A stretch of DNA of 9,488 nucleotides from Pseudomonadota bacterium (GCA_018241165.1 JAFEEK010000483.1:1-9488), one strand, 5' to 3'. Counted from the stretch's first letter, positions 1-6,970 are shown. The notes: generated by a model from the sequence alone, not told the origin. Numbers and translations: made by a program.

Positions 1-1146
1 ATGGTGATCGACGAGGCCGACCGCATGTTCGACCTGGGCTTCATCAAGGACGTGCGCTTCATCCTGCGCCGCCTGCCCGATCGCACGCGCCGCCAGTGCA
101 TGCTGTTCTCGGCGACGCTGTCGCACCGCGTGCTCGAACTCGCCTACGAGCACATGAACGAAGCGCAGAAGCTCGCGGTGGAAAGCGACAACGTCACCGC
201 CGACCGCGTGCGCCAGGTGATCTATTTCCCGGCCAGCGAAGAAAAGCTGCCGCTGCTGATCAACCTGCTGTCGCGCATCCAGGCGCATCGCAGCATGGTC
301 TTCGTCAACATGAAGGTCGCGGCAGAAAAAGTCGCGCGGCGCCTGGAACGGCAGGGCTTCCGTGTCGGCATGCTGTCCGGCGACGTGCCGCAGAAGAAAC
401 GCCAGACCCTGCTCGGCAAGTTCCAGCGCGGCGAGATCGAAATCCTGATCGCCACCGACGTCGCCGCGCGCGGCCTGCATATTCCCGACGTCACCCACGT
501 GTTCAACTACGACCTGCCGATGGATGCCGAAGATTACGTCCACCGCATCGGCCGCACCGCGCGCCTGGGCGCGGAAGGCGACGCGATCAGTTTCGCCTGC
601 GACATGTACGCGCAAGGCCTGCCCGACATCGAAACCTATATCGGCCAGAAGATTCCGGTCGCACGCGTTGAACCGGAAATGCTGGTGGTTCCGCCGCCGC
701 GCGCGCCGGTCGCTGGCGTTGAAGGCGACGATGGCGAATCCAACATCGACACCTCGGCGCGCAAGCCGCACGTGCCGAAAGCGCGTCACGGCGAGTCGCG
801 CCATGGCGAAAGCCGGAGACCGCGCCGCGATGGCCCGCGCAGCCACGCGCACGAGCACAAGCCCGCGCCTGCGCAAACGACCGCGACACCATCGCCTGCG
901 GCACATGCGCCGGCAACCAATGCCGACGGCACGCCGCGCAAGCGAAGCCGTCGCGGCGGTCGCGGGCGTCACCGTCACGACGGCGCCGAATCGGCCATGC
1001 ACAATGGCGATGCGACGCCACAGGCGAAACGGCCGCGCGGGCACCAGCCCGTTCCCACTACGCCGACGCCGTCACCGCCGCCGCCCGCCGAGCGCAAGAA
1101 GCCGGGATTGTTCCGCCGCATCGGGAATCTGTTCCGCCGTTCGTGA
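1..1146 (+). CDS. rhlB: ATP-dependent RNA helicase RhlB, C-terminal part (5' end outside window)
   Basis: DEAD-box RNA helicase that unwinds structured RNA using ATP; in E. coli RhlB works with RNase E in the degradosome. The open frame enters from the window edge, so the Q motif and Walker A (motif I) lie upstream and the ATG at base 1 is internal. Visible, in residues of this fragment: motif II DEAD at 4-7, motif III SAT at 37-39, motif IV region MVFVNMK at 99-105, motif [11 protein letters not shown] at 151-160, and motif [12 protein letters not shown] at 181-190 (Ala where many helicases have Gly). About 160 residues of Arg/His/Pro/Ala-rich low-complexity tail follow, including a tandem HGESR, and end in [12 protein letters not shown]. 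Such basic tails bind RNA or partner proteins. The call as RhlB rather than RhlE/SrmB rests on core similarity and the tail ending I associate with xanthomonad RhlB; DEAD-box membership itself is certain. Confidence 0.88.
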   Translation: MVIDEADRMFDLGFIKDVRFILRRLPDRTRRQCMLFSATLSHRVLELAYEHMNEAQKLAVESDNVTADRVRQVIYFPASEEKLPLLINLLSRIQAHRSMVFVNMKVAAEKVARRLERQGFRVGMLSGDVPQKKRQTLLGKFQRGEIEILIATDVAARGLHIPDVTHVFNYDLPMDAEDYVHRIGRTARLGAEGDAISFACDMYAQGLPDIETYIGQKIPVARVEPEMLVVPPPRAPVAGVEGDDGESNIDTSARKPHVPKARHGESRHGESRRPRRDGPRSHAHEHKPAPAQTTATPSPAAHAPATNADGTPRKRSRRGGRGRHRHDGAESAMHNGDATPQAKRPRGHQPVPTTPTPSPPPPAERKKPGLFRRIGNLFRRS

Positions 1147-1163
1147 GCGCGCCGGCGCTGCTG

Positions 1164-1172
1164 TGGTAGGCT
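1164..1172 (+). promoter_or_regulatory. candidate extended -10 promoter for the ECF sigma gene
   Basis: TGgTAGGCT fits an extended -10 element (TGnTAnnnT) and sits 36 bases before the ATG at 1209. No convincing -35 hexamer lies upstream, which extended -10 promoters can do without. It would give housekeeping expression of the sigma gene, in keeping with the absence here of the TGTCG/CGTC element found before the next three genes. The hexamer is a weak match to TATAAT, so this is tentative. Confidence 0.3.
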
Positions 1173-1208
1173 CGCCTGGGGATTTTTTTGGCGGGGACTG
1201 ATCAGCGC

Positions 1209-1787
1209 ATGCACGGCATCACCGAGCTGTTGTCGCGTGCGGGCGGTGGCGACAGCGTGGCTGCGAACGAGCTGTACGGCCGTCTGTATCCGGACATCAA
1301 GCGCATCGCGCGTGCGCGCCTGGCCGAGGCCGGCGGCATTACCGGCCTTGACGCGACCGCGCTCGTCCACGAAGGCTTCCTGCGCATGGCCGACGCCGAG
1401 GGGCTGCGCGGCACCACGCGCGGCCAGTTTTTCGCCTACGTCGGCCGCGTGTTGCGCACCGCCGTGATCGACCACCTGCGCGCGAAGCATGCGCAACGCC
1501 GCGGCGGCGACGCGTTGTTCGTCACCTTGTCGCATGCCGATGAGGATCCGCTCGCGTTTGCGCAGGGCGGCATCGACCTGACCGAACTCGACACCGCGCT
1601 CGCGCGCATGCGCGAAGTCGACACGCCGCTGTACGAACTGATCGAGATGACCGCATTCGCAGGCATGAGTCTGGACGAAATCGCGCAACTGCGCGAAGTC
1701 TCCACGCGCACGATCAATCGCGACCTGCTCAAGGCGCGCGCGCTGCTCGCCGAGCTGCTGCAAAGCGACGGCACGGCGGTGTCGTGA
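1209..1787 (+). CDS. ECF RNA polymerase sigma factor, kinase-associated type (TIGR02999 / ECF43-like)
   Basis: Sigma-70 family factor of 192 residues that would direct RNA polymerase to a small regulon. Region 2 spans about residues 12-83 (ELYGRLYPDIKRIARARL, then LDATALVHEGFLRM, then FFAYVGRVLRTAVIDHLRAK). Region 4 spans about 133-185 with the helix-turn-helix at 153-176 (MSLDEIAQLREVSTRTINRD). In region 2.2 most ECF factors read DAEDLVQE-; here the aligned stretch is DATALVHE-, with Thr50 and Ala51 in place of the acidic pair. That is the signature of ECF factors switched on by phosphorylation by a Ser/Thr kinase (EcfP/PknT in Vibrio parahaemolyticus, EcfK/PknS in Xanthomonas citri). No anti-sigma gene is adjacent; a kinase gene follows 40 bases downstream. 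The ATG at 1209 is preferred over the in-frame TTG at 1188 because MHGITELL matches the usual N-terminus of the family; a GGGG-containing purine run lies 12 bases before it. Confidence 0.92.
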   Translation: MHGITELLSRAGGGDSVAANELYGRLYPDIKRIARARLAEAGGITGLDATALVHEGFLRMADAEGLRGTTRGQFFAYVGRVLRTAVIDHLRAKHAQRRGGDALFVTLSHADEDPLAFAQGGIDLTELDTALARMREVDTPLYELIEMTAFAGMSLDEIAQLREVSTRTINRDLLKARALLAELLQSDGTAVS

Positions 1788-1809
1788 TGCGGCGCGGATT
1801 TTCGTCGGT
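1780..1809 (+). promoter_or_regulatory. ECF-type promoter candidate, copy 1, before the kinase gene
   Basis: TGTCG at 1780-1784 is followed after 18 bases by CGTC at 1803-1806 and then GGT. The first box overlaps the last codons of the sigma gene. The same two boxes at exactly the same spacing occur before the genes at 4870 and 5471. Known ECF41 promoters read TGTCACA-N16-CGTC and ECF42 promoters have a TGTCGAA -35, so the first-box-to-second-box distance of 23 bases is that of an ECF promoter. Transcription would start near 1813-1815, giving a leader of only about 15 bases to ATG 1828, or about 24 to the second ATG at 1837. The interpretation as the target of the neighbouring sigma factor is inference. 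Confidence 0.6.
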
Positions 1810-1827
1810 AGGTGCGAATCCCATTCG

Positions 1828-4779
1828 ATGCAAACGATGAAATCCTTCGATGCGCAGCGCTGGCGCGCGCTTTCCACGTTGCTGGATCAGGCGCTGGACA
1901 TGGACATCGCCACGCGCACGGCGTGGCTCGATCGCCTGGACGCCGGCGACGCGACGGATGTACGGCGCCTGCTCGCCAACCTTGCCGGCACCGGCTCGAC
2001 GCCCGCGCCTGCGCCCGCATTCGCCGATCTGCTGCGCGATGCGCTGGTTGACGAGGTCGCCGCAGACGCGCCGGGCTTTGCCCTGGATGCTTGGACGACG
2101 CGGAACCTGCTCGGCACGGGCGGGATGGGCGCGGTGTACCTGGCCGAACGCGAAGTCGATGGCGCCGTCCAGCGCGGCGCGCTCAAGCTGATCCGGCGCG
2201 GCATGGATTCGAACGAAATCCTGGCGCGCTTCCGCCGCGAGCGCGAAATCCTCACGCGCCTGTCGCACCCCGCGATCGCGCCCCTTCTCGACGGCGGCAT
2301 CAGTGCGGATGGCCGACCCTACCTGGTCATGGCGCACGTCGATGGGGTTTCGCTCGATGACTGGAGCAAGCGCGCGGACATCGACCTCGACGCGCGTCGC
2401 GATGTCGTCGTGCAGTTGTGCGATGCGGTCGCGCATGCGCACCGCCTGCTGATCGTGCACCGCGACATCAAGCCGTCGAACGTGCTCATCGATGCGGACA
2501 ACCGCCCGCACCTGCTCGATTTCGGCATCGCCAAAGTGCTGGAAGACACGAGCCCCGCGCAGCAAACCGCCACTGCCGCGCGCGTGCTGACGCGCGCCTA
2601 CGCGGCGCCAGAGCAGATCGCCGGCACCGCCACCGGCACGGCCGTGGATATTTTCCAGCTTGGCGTGCTGTTGTTCGAATTGCTGACCGGCGCGCGCTTT
2701 CATGACAACCCGGACGCGACCGCGGGCACGCCAACGCGTCGCCTGGCGCTTGCGCGCGAGCGCACGGGCACGCGCGGCCCGGCGCGGGTGAACGCGCGCG
2801 CATTGCGCGGCGATGCCGGCATCATCGTGGCGCGCGCGACCGACCCGGAGCCGGCGCGTCGCTACGCCAGCGTGGAATCGCTGGCGCAAGACATGCGGTG
2901 CTGGCGCGATGGCCGCCCGATCCTGGCGCGCGCAGACAGCACGCCGTATCGCGTCGGCAAATTCGCGCGACGTCACTGGGTGGGCCTGGCCGCGACTGCT
3001 GCCATCGCGCTGGCCGTGATCGCGGGCGCCGGCATCGCCGCCTGGCAGGCGCAAATCGCGCGCGCGCAAGCCGCGCGCGCCGAAGCGGTGAACGGATTCC
3101 TCGAAACGATTTTTCGCAGCATCGATCCGGCCAATGCAAAAGGCCGCGAGGTCAGCGCAAAGGATCTGGTCGACGCCGGCGCCGCACGCATCGATGCGGA
3201 CCTGGCCGGTCAACCCGCCGCCGCCGCACAATTGCACGCGACACTGGGCGAAACCTACATCGCGCTGGGCGACTACGCCAAGGCACAGGCGCAACTGCAG
3301 CGTGCGCTCGCACTGTTCGGACCCGACCAGATCGAACAAGCCATTCGCACGCAGGTCGACCTGGCGCAAGTGCGCAAGGCCAGCGGGGATCTGGACGAAG
3401 CCCGGCGCCTGACCGATGCAGCCGACGCGCGCCGGTTGCGCGATCTGCCGCGCGATGCCGCATTGCAGGAACTGTTGCTGGCGCAACACGCATCGATCGC
3501 TTCGAATCGCGGCGATGCCGTCAATGCGCTGGAAATGTCCACGCGACTGGTCGAACAGGTGAGTCGTCGGTTGGGCATGGATGCGCCTGAAGCGATCGAG
3601 GCACGGATGAATCGTGCGATCTATCTGAATGAAGCGGGCAAGTCCGCCGAAGCGGTGGTCGAAGCGCAAGCCGTCGTCGAAGCACGGCGCAAGCAGCGCG
3701 GCGCGGACGACCCGGCCGTCGCCATCGCCTTGCACAACCTGGCCAGTTTCCAGGCCGATGCCGGGCAGAACGACGCCGCGCTCGCCAGCCACGAAGAAGC
3801 GTTGCGCATCCGGCGCCGGGTGTTGCCGCCCAATCATCCCGATATCGCGCGCAGTCTCGGCGCAAAAGCCAATTTGTTGTCCAGTTTTGGGCGTGCGCAG
3901 GAGTCGATGGCGTTGTGGCCACAGGCCATTGCAATACTCGAGGCGCAGGCGCAGCCGGATCGCGAAGTACTGGCAATGCATCTGAACAACTGGGGCGTGG
4001 CCTGTTACACGGTGGCCGACTATGCCTGTGCCGAGCAGCGCATCGGGCAGGCGTTGGCGATCTGGCGCGCGGACCTGCCGCCGGCACATCCGTATGCGCT
4101 GACCGCACAGGCCAATCTCGCCGCGCTGCAATTGCAACGCGGCGACCTGGCTGGCGGCGAAAAACGTCTGCGCGAAGTCGTCGCCGTGCGCGTGGACGAC
4201 ATCGCGCGCAACGGCGCCTCCGCCGACAGACAAACGGGACTGGAAACCTCGCGCGCGTTGCTGGTGCAGTCGCTGCGCTACCAGCGTCGCTACGCCGAAG
4301 CGCTGGAAGTTGCCCGTCAAGCGCATGCGGACGCAACGGCATTCTTCCCGTCGCCGCATGCCACGCACGCGACCGCGCTCGGCTTGCTCGCGCGCAGCGA
4401 AGGCGAGGCCGGGAACTTCGCCCAAGCGGCGACGCTGGCGCGCGATGCGATCGCCGAGTGTCGCGTGTTGTCGCCCGCAGGCGGCACCGAAGAAGCCTGG
4501 GGCCAGATGACCCTGGCGCTTGCTTTGCTTGGTGAAATGCGCGCGACCGATGCGCTGGCACCAGCGCAACGCGGCGCGGATTTGTACACGCAGTTTTCCG
4601 GCGTGCGTCATTGGCGAACCGCCGAGGCGCGCGGCGTACTGGGCATGACCCAGGCCGCGCTCGGACTGCACGCCGACGCCCGGCGCGAGCTGGATTTCGC
4701 CATCGGCGTGTTGGACAAGGACCGCCCCTACATGCCGATCGTGGCGGACTTGCGCCGCGTGCGCGCGCGCTTGCGCTGA
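1828..4779 (+). CDS. transmembrane Ser/Thr protein kinase with periplasmic TPR domain
   Basis: A 983-residue Hanks-type kinase. Residues 8-75 form the helical leader usual in TPR-linked kinases of this type. The kinase domain is about 88-365: glycine loop GTGGMGAVY at 96-104, ATP-binding Lys120, helix-C Glu138, catalytic HRDIKPSN at 211-218 (Asp213, Lys215, Asn218), DFG at 231-233, a Thr-rich activation loop (Thr241, 247, 249, 255), APE at 260-262 and Asp274. All catalytic residues are present, so it should be active. One membrane helix lies at about 384-406, flanked by RR on the inner side; the remaining about 575 residues are TPR-like repeats (clear units near 466-500, 595-625, 630-665, 675-705, 715-750, 757-790) that would face the periplasm and sense a protein or peptide. 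It follows the sigma gene by 40 bases and is its probable activator by phosphorylation. Start: ATG 1828 or ATG 1837 (MKSF), not resolved; the GGTAGG run at 1807-1812 is rather far from either and may lie upstream of the transcript start. Confidence 0.93.
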   Translation: MQTMKSFDAQRWRALSTLLDQALDMDIATRTAWLDRLDAGDATDVRRLLANLAGTGSTPAPAPAFADLLRDALVDEVAADAPGFALDAWTTRNLLGTGGMGAVYLAEREVDGAVQRGALKLIRRGMDSNEILARFRREREILTRLSHPAIAPLLDGGISADGRPYLVMAHVDGVSLDDWSKRADIDLDARRDVVVQLCDAVAHAHRLLIVHRDIKPSNVLIDADNRPHLLDFGIAKVLEDTSPAQQTATAARVLTRAYAAPEQIAGTATGTAVDIFQLGVLLFELLTGARFHDNPDATAGTPTRRLALARERTGTRGPARVNARALRGDAGIIVARATDPEPARRYASVESLAQDMRCWRDGRPILARADSTPYRVGKFARRHWVGLAATAAIALAVIAGAGIAAWQAQIARAQAARAEAVNGFLETIFRSIDPANAKGREVSAKDLVDAGAARIDADLAGQPAAAAQLHATLGETYIALGDYAKAQAQLQRALALFGPDQIEQAIRTQVDLAQVRKASGDLDEARRLTDAADARRLRDLPRDAALQELLLAQHASIASNRGDAVNALEMSTRLVEQVSRRLGMDAPEAIEARMNRAIYLNEAGKSAEAVVEAQAVVEARRKQRGADDPAVAIALHNLASFQADAGQNDAALASHEEALRIRRRVLPPNHPDIARSLGAKANLLSSFGRAQESMALWPQAIAILEAQAQPDREVLAMHLNNWGVACYTVADYACAEQRIGQALAIWRADLPPAHPYALTAQANLAALQLQRGDLAGGEKRLREVVAVRVDDIARNGASADRQTGLETSRALLVQSLRYQRRYAEALEVARQAHADATAFFPSPHATHATALGLLARSEGEAGNFAQAATLARDAIAECRVLSPAGGTEEAWGQMTLALALLGEMRATDALAPAQRGADLYTQFSGVRHWRTAEARGVLGMTQAALGLHADARRELDFAIGVLDKDRPYMPIVADLRRVRARLR

Positions 4780-4794
4780 CGAGACTTTCCGGAT

Positions 4795-4824
4795 TGTCGT
4801 TCCAGCGGCGCGAAATGCGTCTGT
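4795..4824 (+). promoter_or_regulatory. ECF-type promoter candidate, copy 2, before the exported protein gene at 4870
   Basis: TGTCG at 4795-4799 and CGTC at 4818-4821, 18 bases apart, then TGT. It lies wholly within the 90-base gap after the kinase gene. The second-box region CGAAATGCGTCTGTCC (4811-4826) matches copy 3 at 14 of 16 positions. A start near 4828-4831 would leave a leader of about 40 bases. This suggests the gene has its own promoter besides any read-through from the kinase gene. Confidence 0.65.
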
Positions 4825-4825
4825 C

Positions 4826-4859
4826 CCTTTGCGCAACCCGCGCATCCGTCACGCAAAGG
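4826..4859 (+). repeat. perfect 8-bp inverted repeat covering the ribosome binding site of the next gene
   Basis: CCTTTGCG at 4826-4833 pairs exactly with CGCAAAGG at 4852-4859 across an 18-base loop. The right arm contains the AAAGG (4855-4859) that serves as ribosome binding site 10 bases before the ATG at 4870, so the hairpin would hide it in RNA. If transcription starts from the promoter candidate at 4795-4824, the left arm would lie at the very 5' end or be partly lost, whereas read-through RNA from the kinase gene would carry the whole hairpin. No U-run follows, so it is not a terminator. Confidence 0.5.
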
Positions 4860-4869
4860 TCCCGGCACC

Positions 4870-5394
4870 ATGTCCACCGTCAAACCATTCATCGTATTGA
4901 TCGCCTTCGCGGTGCTGTGCGCAGGAAGTCTCCACGCGCAAACGGCGCCCAAGGTCGTCGCGGCCGAACGCCTGGCCGCTTTGTTGCCGCCAGCCTGGGG
5001 CAAACTCGAACGCCGGCACGTGCAGACCGACGACAAGCCGAGCCTGACCGGCGCTCCGCATGCCAGCGCGCAGGCCATCTACACGCTTGGCAGCACGGCC
5101 GCCTTCGAGGCCAGCCTGCGCATTCGCGACGACGGCGACATCGCCGCCGGTTATTACAAGATGGCCGCGAAATACCTGGGCGAGGACTACCGTGACGACA
5201 CCCAGCACAGCTTGCTGCTGGCCGGCGGCCGTCGCGCCGAAGTAACGGAAATGGGCGAGGGCATCCTCATGATCGAAACCTTCGTCGCCGATCGCTTCGT
5301 GGTCAGCGCCAATTGCAGCCATGCCACGGAAAGCGCGTGCGAAGCGGCGCTGGAAAAATTCGATTTCGCGGCGATCGCGCGCCTCAAACCCTGA
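4870..5394 (+). CDS. small exported protein of unknown function
   Basis: A 174-residue protein that I do not recognise as a named family. The N-terminus MSTVKPFIVLIAFAV is a Sec signal peptide with likely cleavage after LHA at residue 23, leaving about 151 residues in the periplasm or outside. No further membrane segment is seen. Two cysteines of the mature part, C149 and C157, are close together and could form a disulfide. The body alternates short beta-like strands (SLLLAGGRRAEVTEMG, ILMIETFVADRFVVSA) with helices (IAAGYYKMAAKYL, CEAALEKFDFAAIARL), so a compact alpha/beta fold is plausible. The ATG is set by the AAAGG 10 bases upstream and the signal peptide. It sits 90 bases after the kinase gene behind a copy of the shared promoter-like element, which suggests it is an output, or a periplasmic partner, of the sigma/kinase system. 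The function is not known. Confidence 0.85.
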   Translation: MSTVKPFIVLIAFAVLCAGSLHAQTAPKVVAAERLAALLPPAWGKLERRHVQTDDKPSLTGAPHASAQAIYTLGSTAAFEASLRIRDDGDIAAGYYKMAAKYLGEDYRDDTQHSLLLAGGRRAEVTEMGEGILMIETFVADRFVVSANCSHATESACEAALEKFDFAAIARLKP

Positions 5395-5408
5395 TCGTCA
5401 CGACGCGC

Positions 5409-5438
5409 TGTCGCAATCCCGGTACGAATTGCGTCTGT
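5409..5438 (+). promoter_or_regulatory. ECF-type promoter candidate, copy 3, before the delta-60-repeat gene
   Basis: TGTCG at 5409-5413 and CGTC at 5432-5435, again 18 bases apart and followed by TGT. Across the three copies the constant positions are TGTCG, a G eight bases on, GA before the second box, a T two bases before it, CGTC, then kGT. A start near 5442-5445 would give a leader of about 27 bases including the strong AGGAG at 5460-5464. The interpretation as a sigma-factor target is inferred from the repetition and the geometry. Confidence 0.65.
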
Positions 5439-5470
5439 TCGGGCAGCCATCGAGAACGCAGGAGTCATCC

Positions 5471-6931
5471 ATGTACGGTTTTGTGTCCTACCCCATCGCA
5501 CGCAAGGCCGTCGGTCGCGCGTTGTGTTTCGGTTTTGCCCTTGCGACGCTGGCGCCGGTTGCCGTGCATGCCGGCGACAACAGCGTCGATACCACGTTTG
5601 CCGTCGGCGGGGTGCAGCCGGGATGGAGACGCGCCTTCGTGGGTGGTGGCGGCTTCGCGGATGAGCGCATCGTGGCGGCGGCGCGCGCGCCCGATGGCGG
5701 TTACGTACTCGCGGGATCACGCGCGGGTGGCGGCGCCGGCGCGCTGATCTTTCTGGCCAAGTTCCGACCGGACGGCACCGACGATGCGACGTTCGGCGGC
5801 AGCGCGGCCACCGGCAACGCCGGCACTGGCCGCGTGCTCAAGGATGCGTACCTGAGCTCGGTCAAGGACATGACCATCGACGCGCAGGGCCGCATCGTCG
5901 TGGTCGGCGCGACGCCGGGCGCGTTGGGACAGTCCGACTTTGGCGTCGTGCGCTTCAACGCCAACGGCACCGACGACACGAGTTTCGCGGGCGACGGCGG
6001 TACCGGCGTCGCGTTCGATGAAGATGCGGCCAACAACCGGGTCAACGACACGCCCTCCAGCGTGACCACGATGCCGGATGGATCGATATTCGTCGCCGGC
6101 GTGGTTCAAGACCGCAACAGCAGCGGTGCCACTACCGACGTCGGCGTCGTCAAGCTGAAAGCCAATGGTTCGATCGATACATCGTTTGGCGCTTACAACA
6201 CCGGCACGATGAACTATTGTCTTGCACAGTGCGCCAACGTGACCTCTGTCGCGCGTGTCGTCTACGACGCACCGCGCGATCGGCTGCTCATCGGCGGCGA
6301 CTATGCCGTTGGCGGCACCAACACCGATTGGTTCATCGCTACCCAGACGCTGAGCGGCTCGATCTACTCATCGCAGACTTCCTACGCCATCGATCTGGGC
6401 GGCGCGAGCGCCTATCAGCTCGCCTATATGACCGACTTCATCGTGCAGGCCGACGGCAAGCCGGTGGCGCTGGGCTGGGCCAATGACGTGAATACGCACG
6501 TTGTCCCGGTACTGTTGCGCCGTCAATCGAACAGCGCTGCCGAAGACACCAGCTTCGGCAACACTTCGGGCCGCGGCCTGATGGTGCTGCCGACCATCGA
6601 TGCGATCTATTACGGCGTGGCCGTCGACAGCCGCAAGCGACTGGTGCTTGCCGGGGAGTTTCCGGCTTACAGCAGCGGCATCGTCACGCGCCTGAACGCC
6701 GACGGCAGCGTCGACACCAGCTTCAACGGCACCGGTTCGCCCAGTGGCTACATGGCGCAGGCAAGCGGAGGCCAGTCGGCATACAAGACCGCGTTCAAGC
6801 GCGTGTTTTTCGATGCCGGCCGGCCGGTGCTCGCGGGCGAAGCGCCCGATTCCCATACCGGCACGACCGATTACGACCTGATCGTGACGCGCCTGCAGTC
6901 GGACCTGATCTTCGCCAACAACCTGGAGTAG
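5471..6931 (+). CDS. secreted delta-60-repeat protein
   Basis: A 486-residue exported protein built from delta-60 repeats (TIGR02608 type, beta-propeller-like). A signal peptide covers residues 1-34 (cleavage after AVHA). The repeat mark x-D-[AT]-[TS]-F recurs near residues 39, 104, 168, 235, 358 and 414, each preceded by a strand of the form DGxxxVAG (GGYVLAGS 76-83, GRIVVVGA 140-147, GSIFVAGV 204-211, GKPVALGW 329-336, KRLVLAGE 389-396, GRPVLAGE 450-457). C250 and C254 are the only cysteines of the mature protein. It ends in DLIFANNLE, resembling an IF-x-x-G-F-E ending I recall from other exported xanthomonad proteins. Start at 5471 is fixed by AGGAG six bases upstream and by the signal peptide; the open frame runs back to 5321 only by overlapping the previous gene. 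Its role is not known; surface or extracellular location is likely, and the type II secretion genes downstream are a possible export route. Confidence 0.85.
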   Translation: MYGFVSYPIARKAVGRALCFGFALATLAPVAVHAGDNSVDTTFAVGGVQPGWRRAFVGGGGFADERIVAAARAPDGGYVLAGSRAGGGAGALIFLAKFRPDGTDDATFGGSAATGNAGTGRVLKDAYLSSVKDMTIDAQGRIVVVGATPGALGQSDFGVVRFNANGTDDTSFAGDGGTGVAFDEDAANNRVNDTPSSVTTMPDGSIFVAGVVQDRNSSGATTDVGVVKLKANGSIDTSFGAYNTGTMNYCLAQCANVTSVARVVYDAPRDRLLIGGDYAVGGTNTDWFIATQTLSGSIYSSQTSYAIDLGGASAYQLAYMTDFIVQADGKPVALGWANDVNTHVVPVLLRRQSNSAAEDTSFGNTSGRGLMVLPTIDAIYYGVAVDSRKRLVLAGEFPAYSSGIVTRLNADGSVDTSFNGTGSPSGYMAQASGGQSAYKTAFKRVFFDAGRPVLAGEAPDSHTGTTDYDLIVTRLQSDLIFANNLE

Positions 6932-6961
6932 GGCAAGATCGCGGAGTGGCGGGCGCGAGTC

Positions 6962-6970
6962 TGCTAAAGT
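6962..6970 (+). promoter_or_regulatory. candidate extended -10 promoter for gspC-gspD
   Basis: TGcTAAAGT is an extended -10 element (TGn followed by TAAAGT, four of six matches to TATAAT) ending 27 bases before the gspC ATG. No good -35 box is visible. The 66-base gap 6932-6997 lacks the TGTCG/CGTC pair, so the secretion operon appears to be under housekeeping control rather than the ECF sigma factor. Confidence 0.45.

Noticed and set aside
1146..1189. Rho-independent terminator after rhlB (5-bp stem AGCGC/GCGCT at 1146-1159 and seven T at 1183-1189)
   Set aside because: The stem is short and 23 bases away from the T-run, and the only inverted repeat nearer to it (AGGC/GCCT) has too small a loop, so no proper terminator can be drawn.
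1188..1208. TTG start for the sigma factor
   Set aside because: Adds seven residues not expected in this family, and the TTG overlaps the T-run; ATG 1209 gives the usual N-terminus.
975..1877. 300-codon open frame on the - strand across the rhlB tail and the sigma gene
   Set aside because: Shadow of two real genes; no recognisable motif and no plausible start signals.
1729..4845. 1038-codon open frame on the - strand opposite the kinase gene
   Set aside because: It mirrors the kinase gene in GC-rich DNA where stops are rare. Its translation is Arg/Gln/His/Ala-rich without recognisable domains, while the + strand frame has a complete kinase domain and TPR repeats.
5321..5470. Upstream start for the delta-60 protein
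   Set aside because: It would overlap the preceding gene by 74 bases and put 50 polar and basic residues before an obvious signal peptide; the ATG at 5471 has AGGAG six bases upstream.
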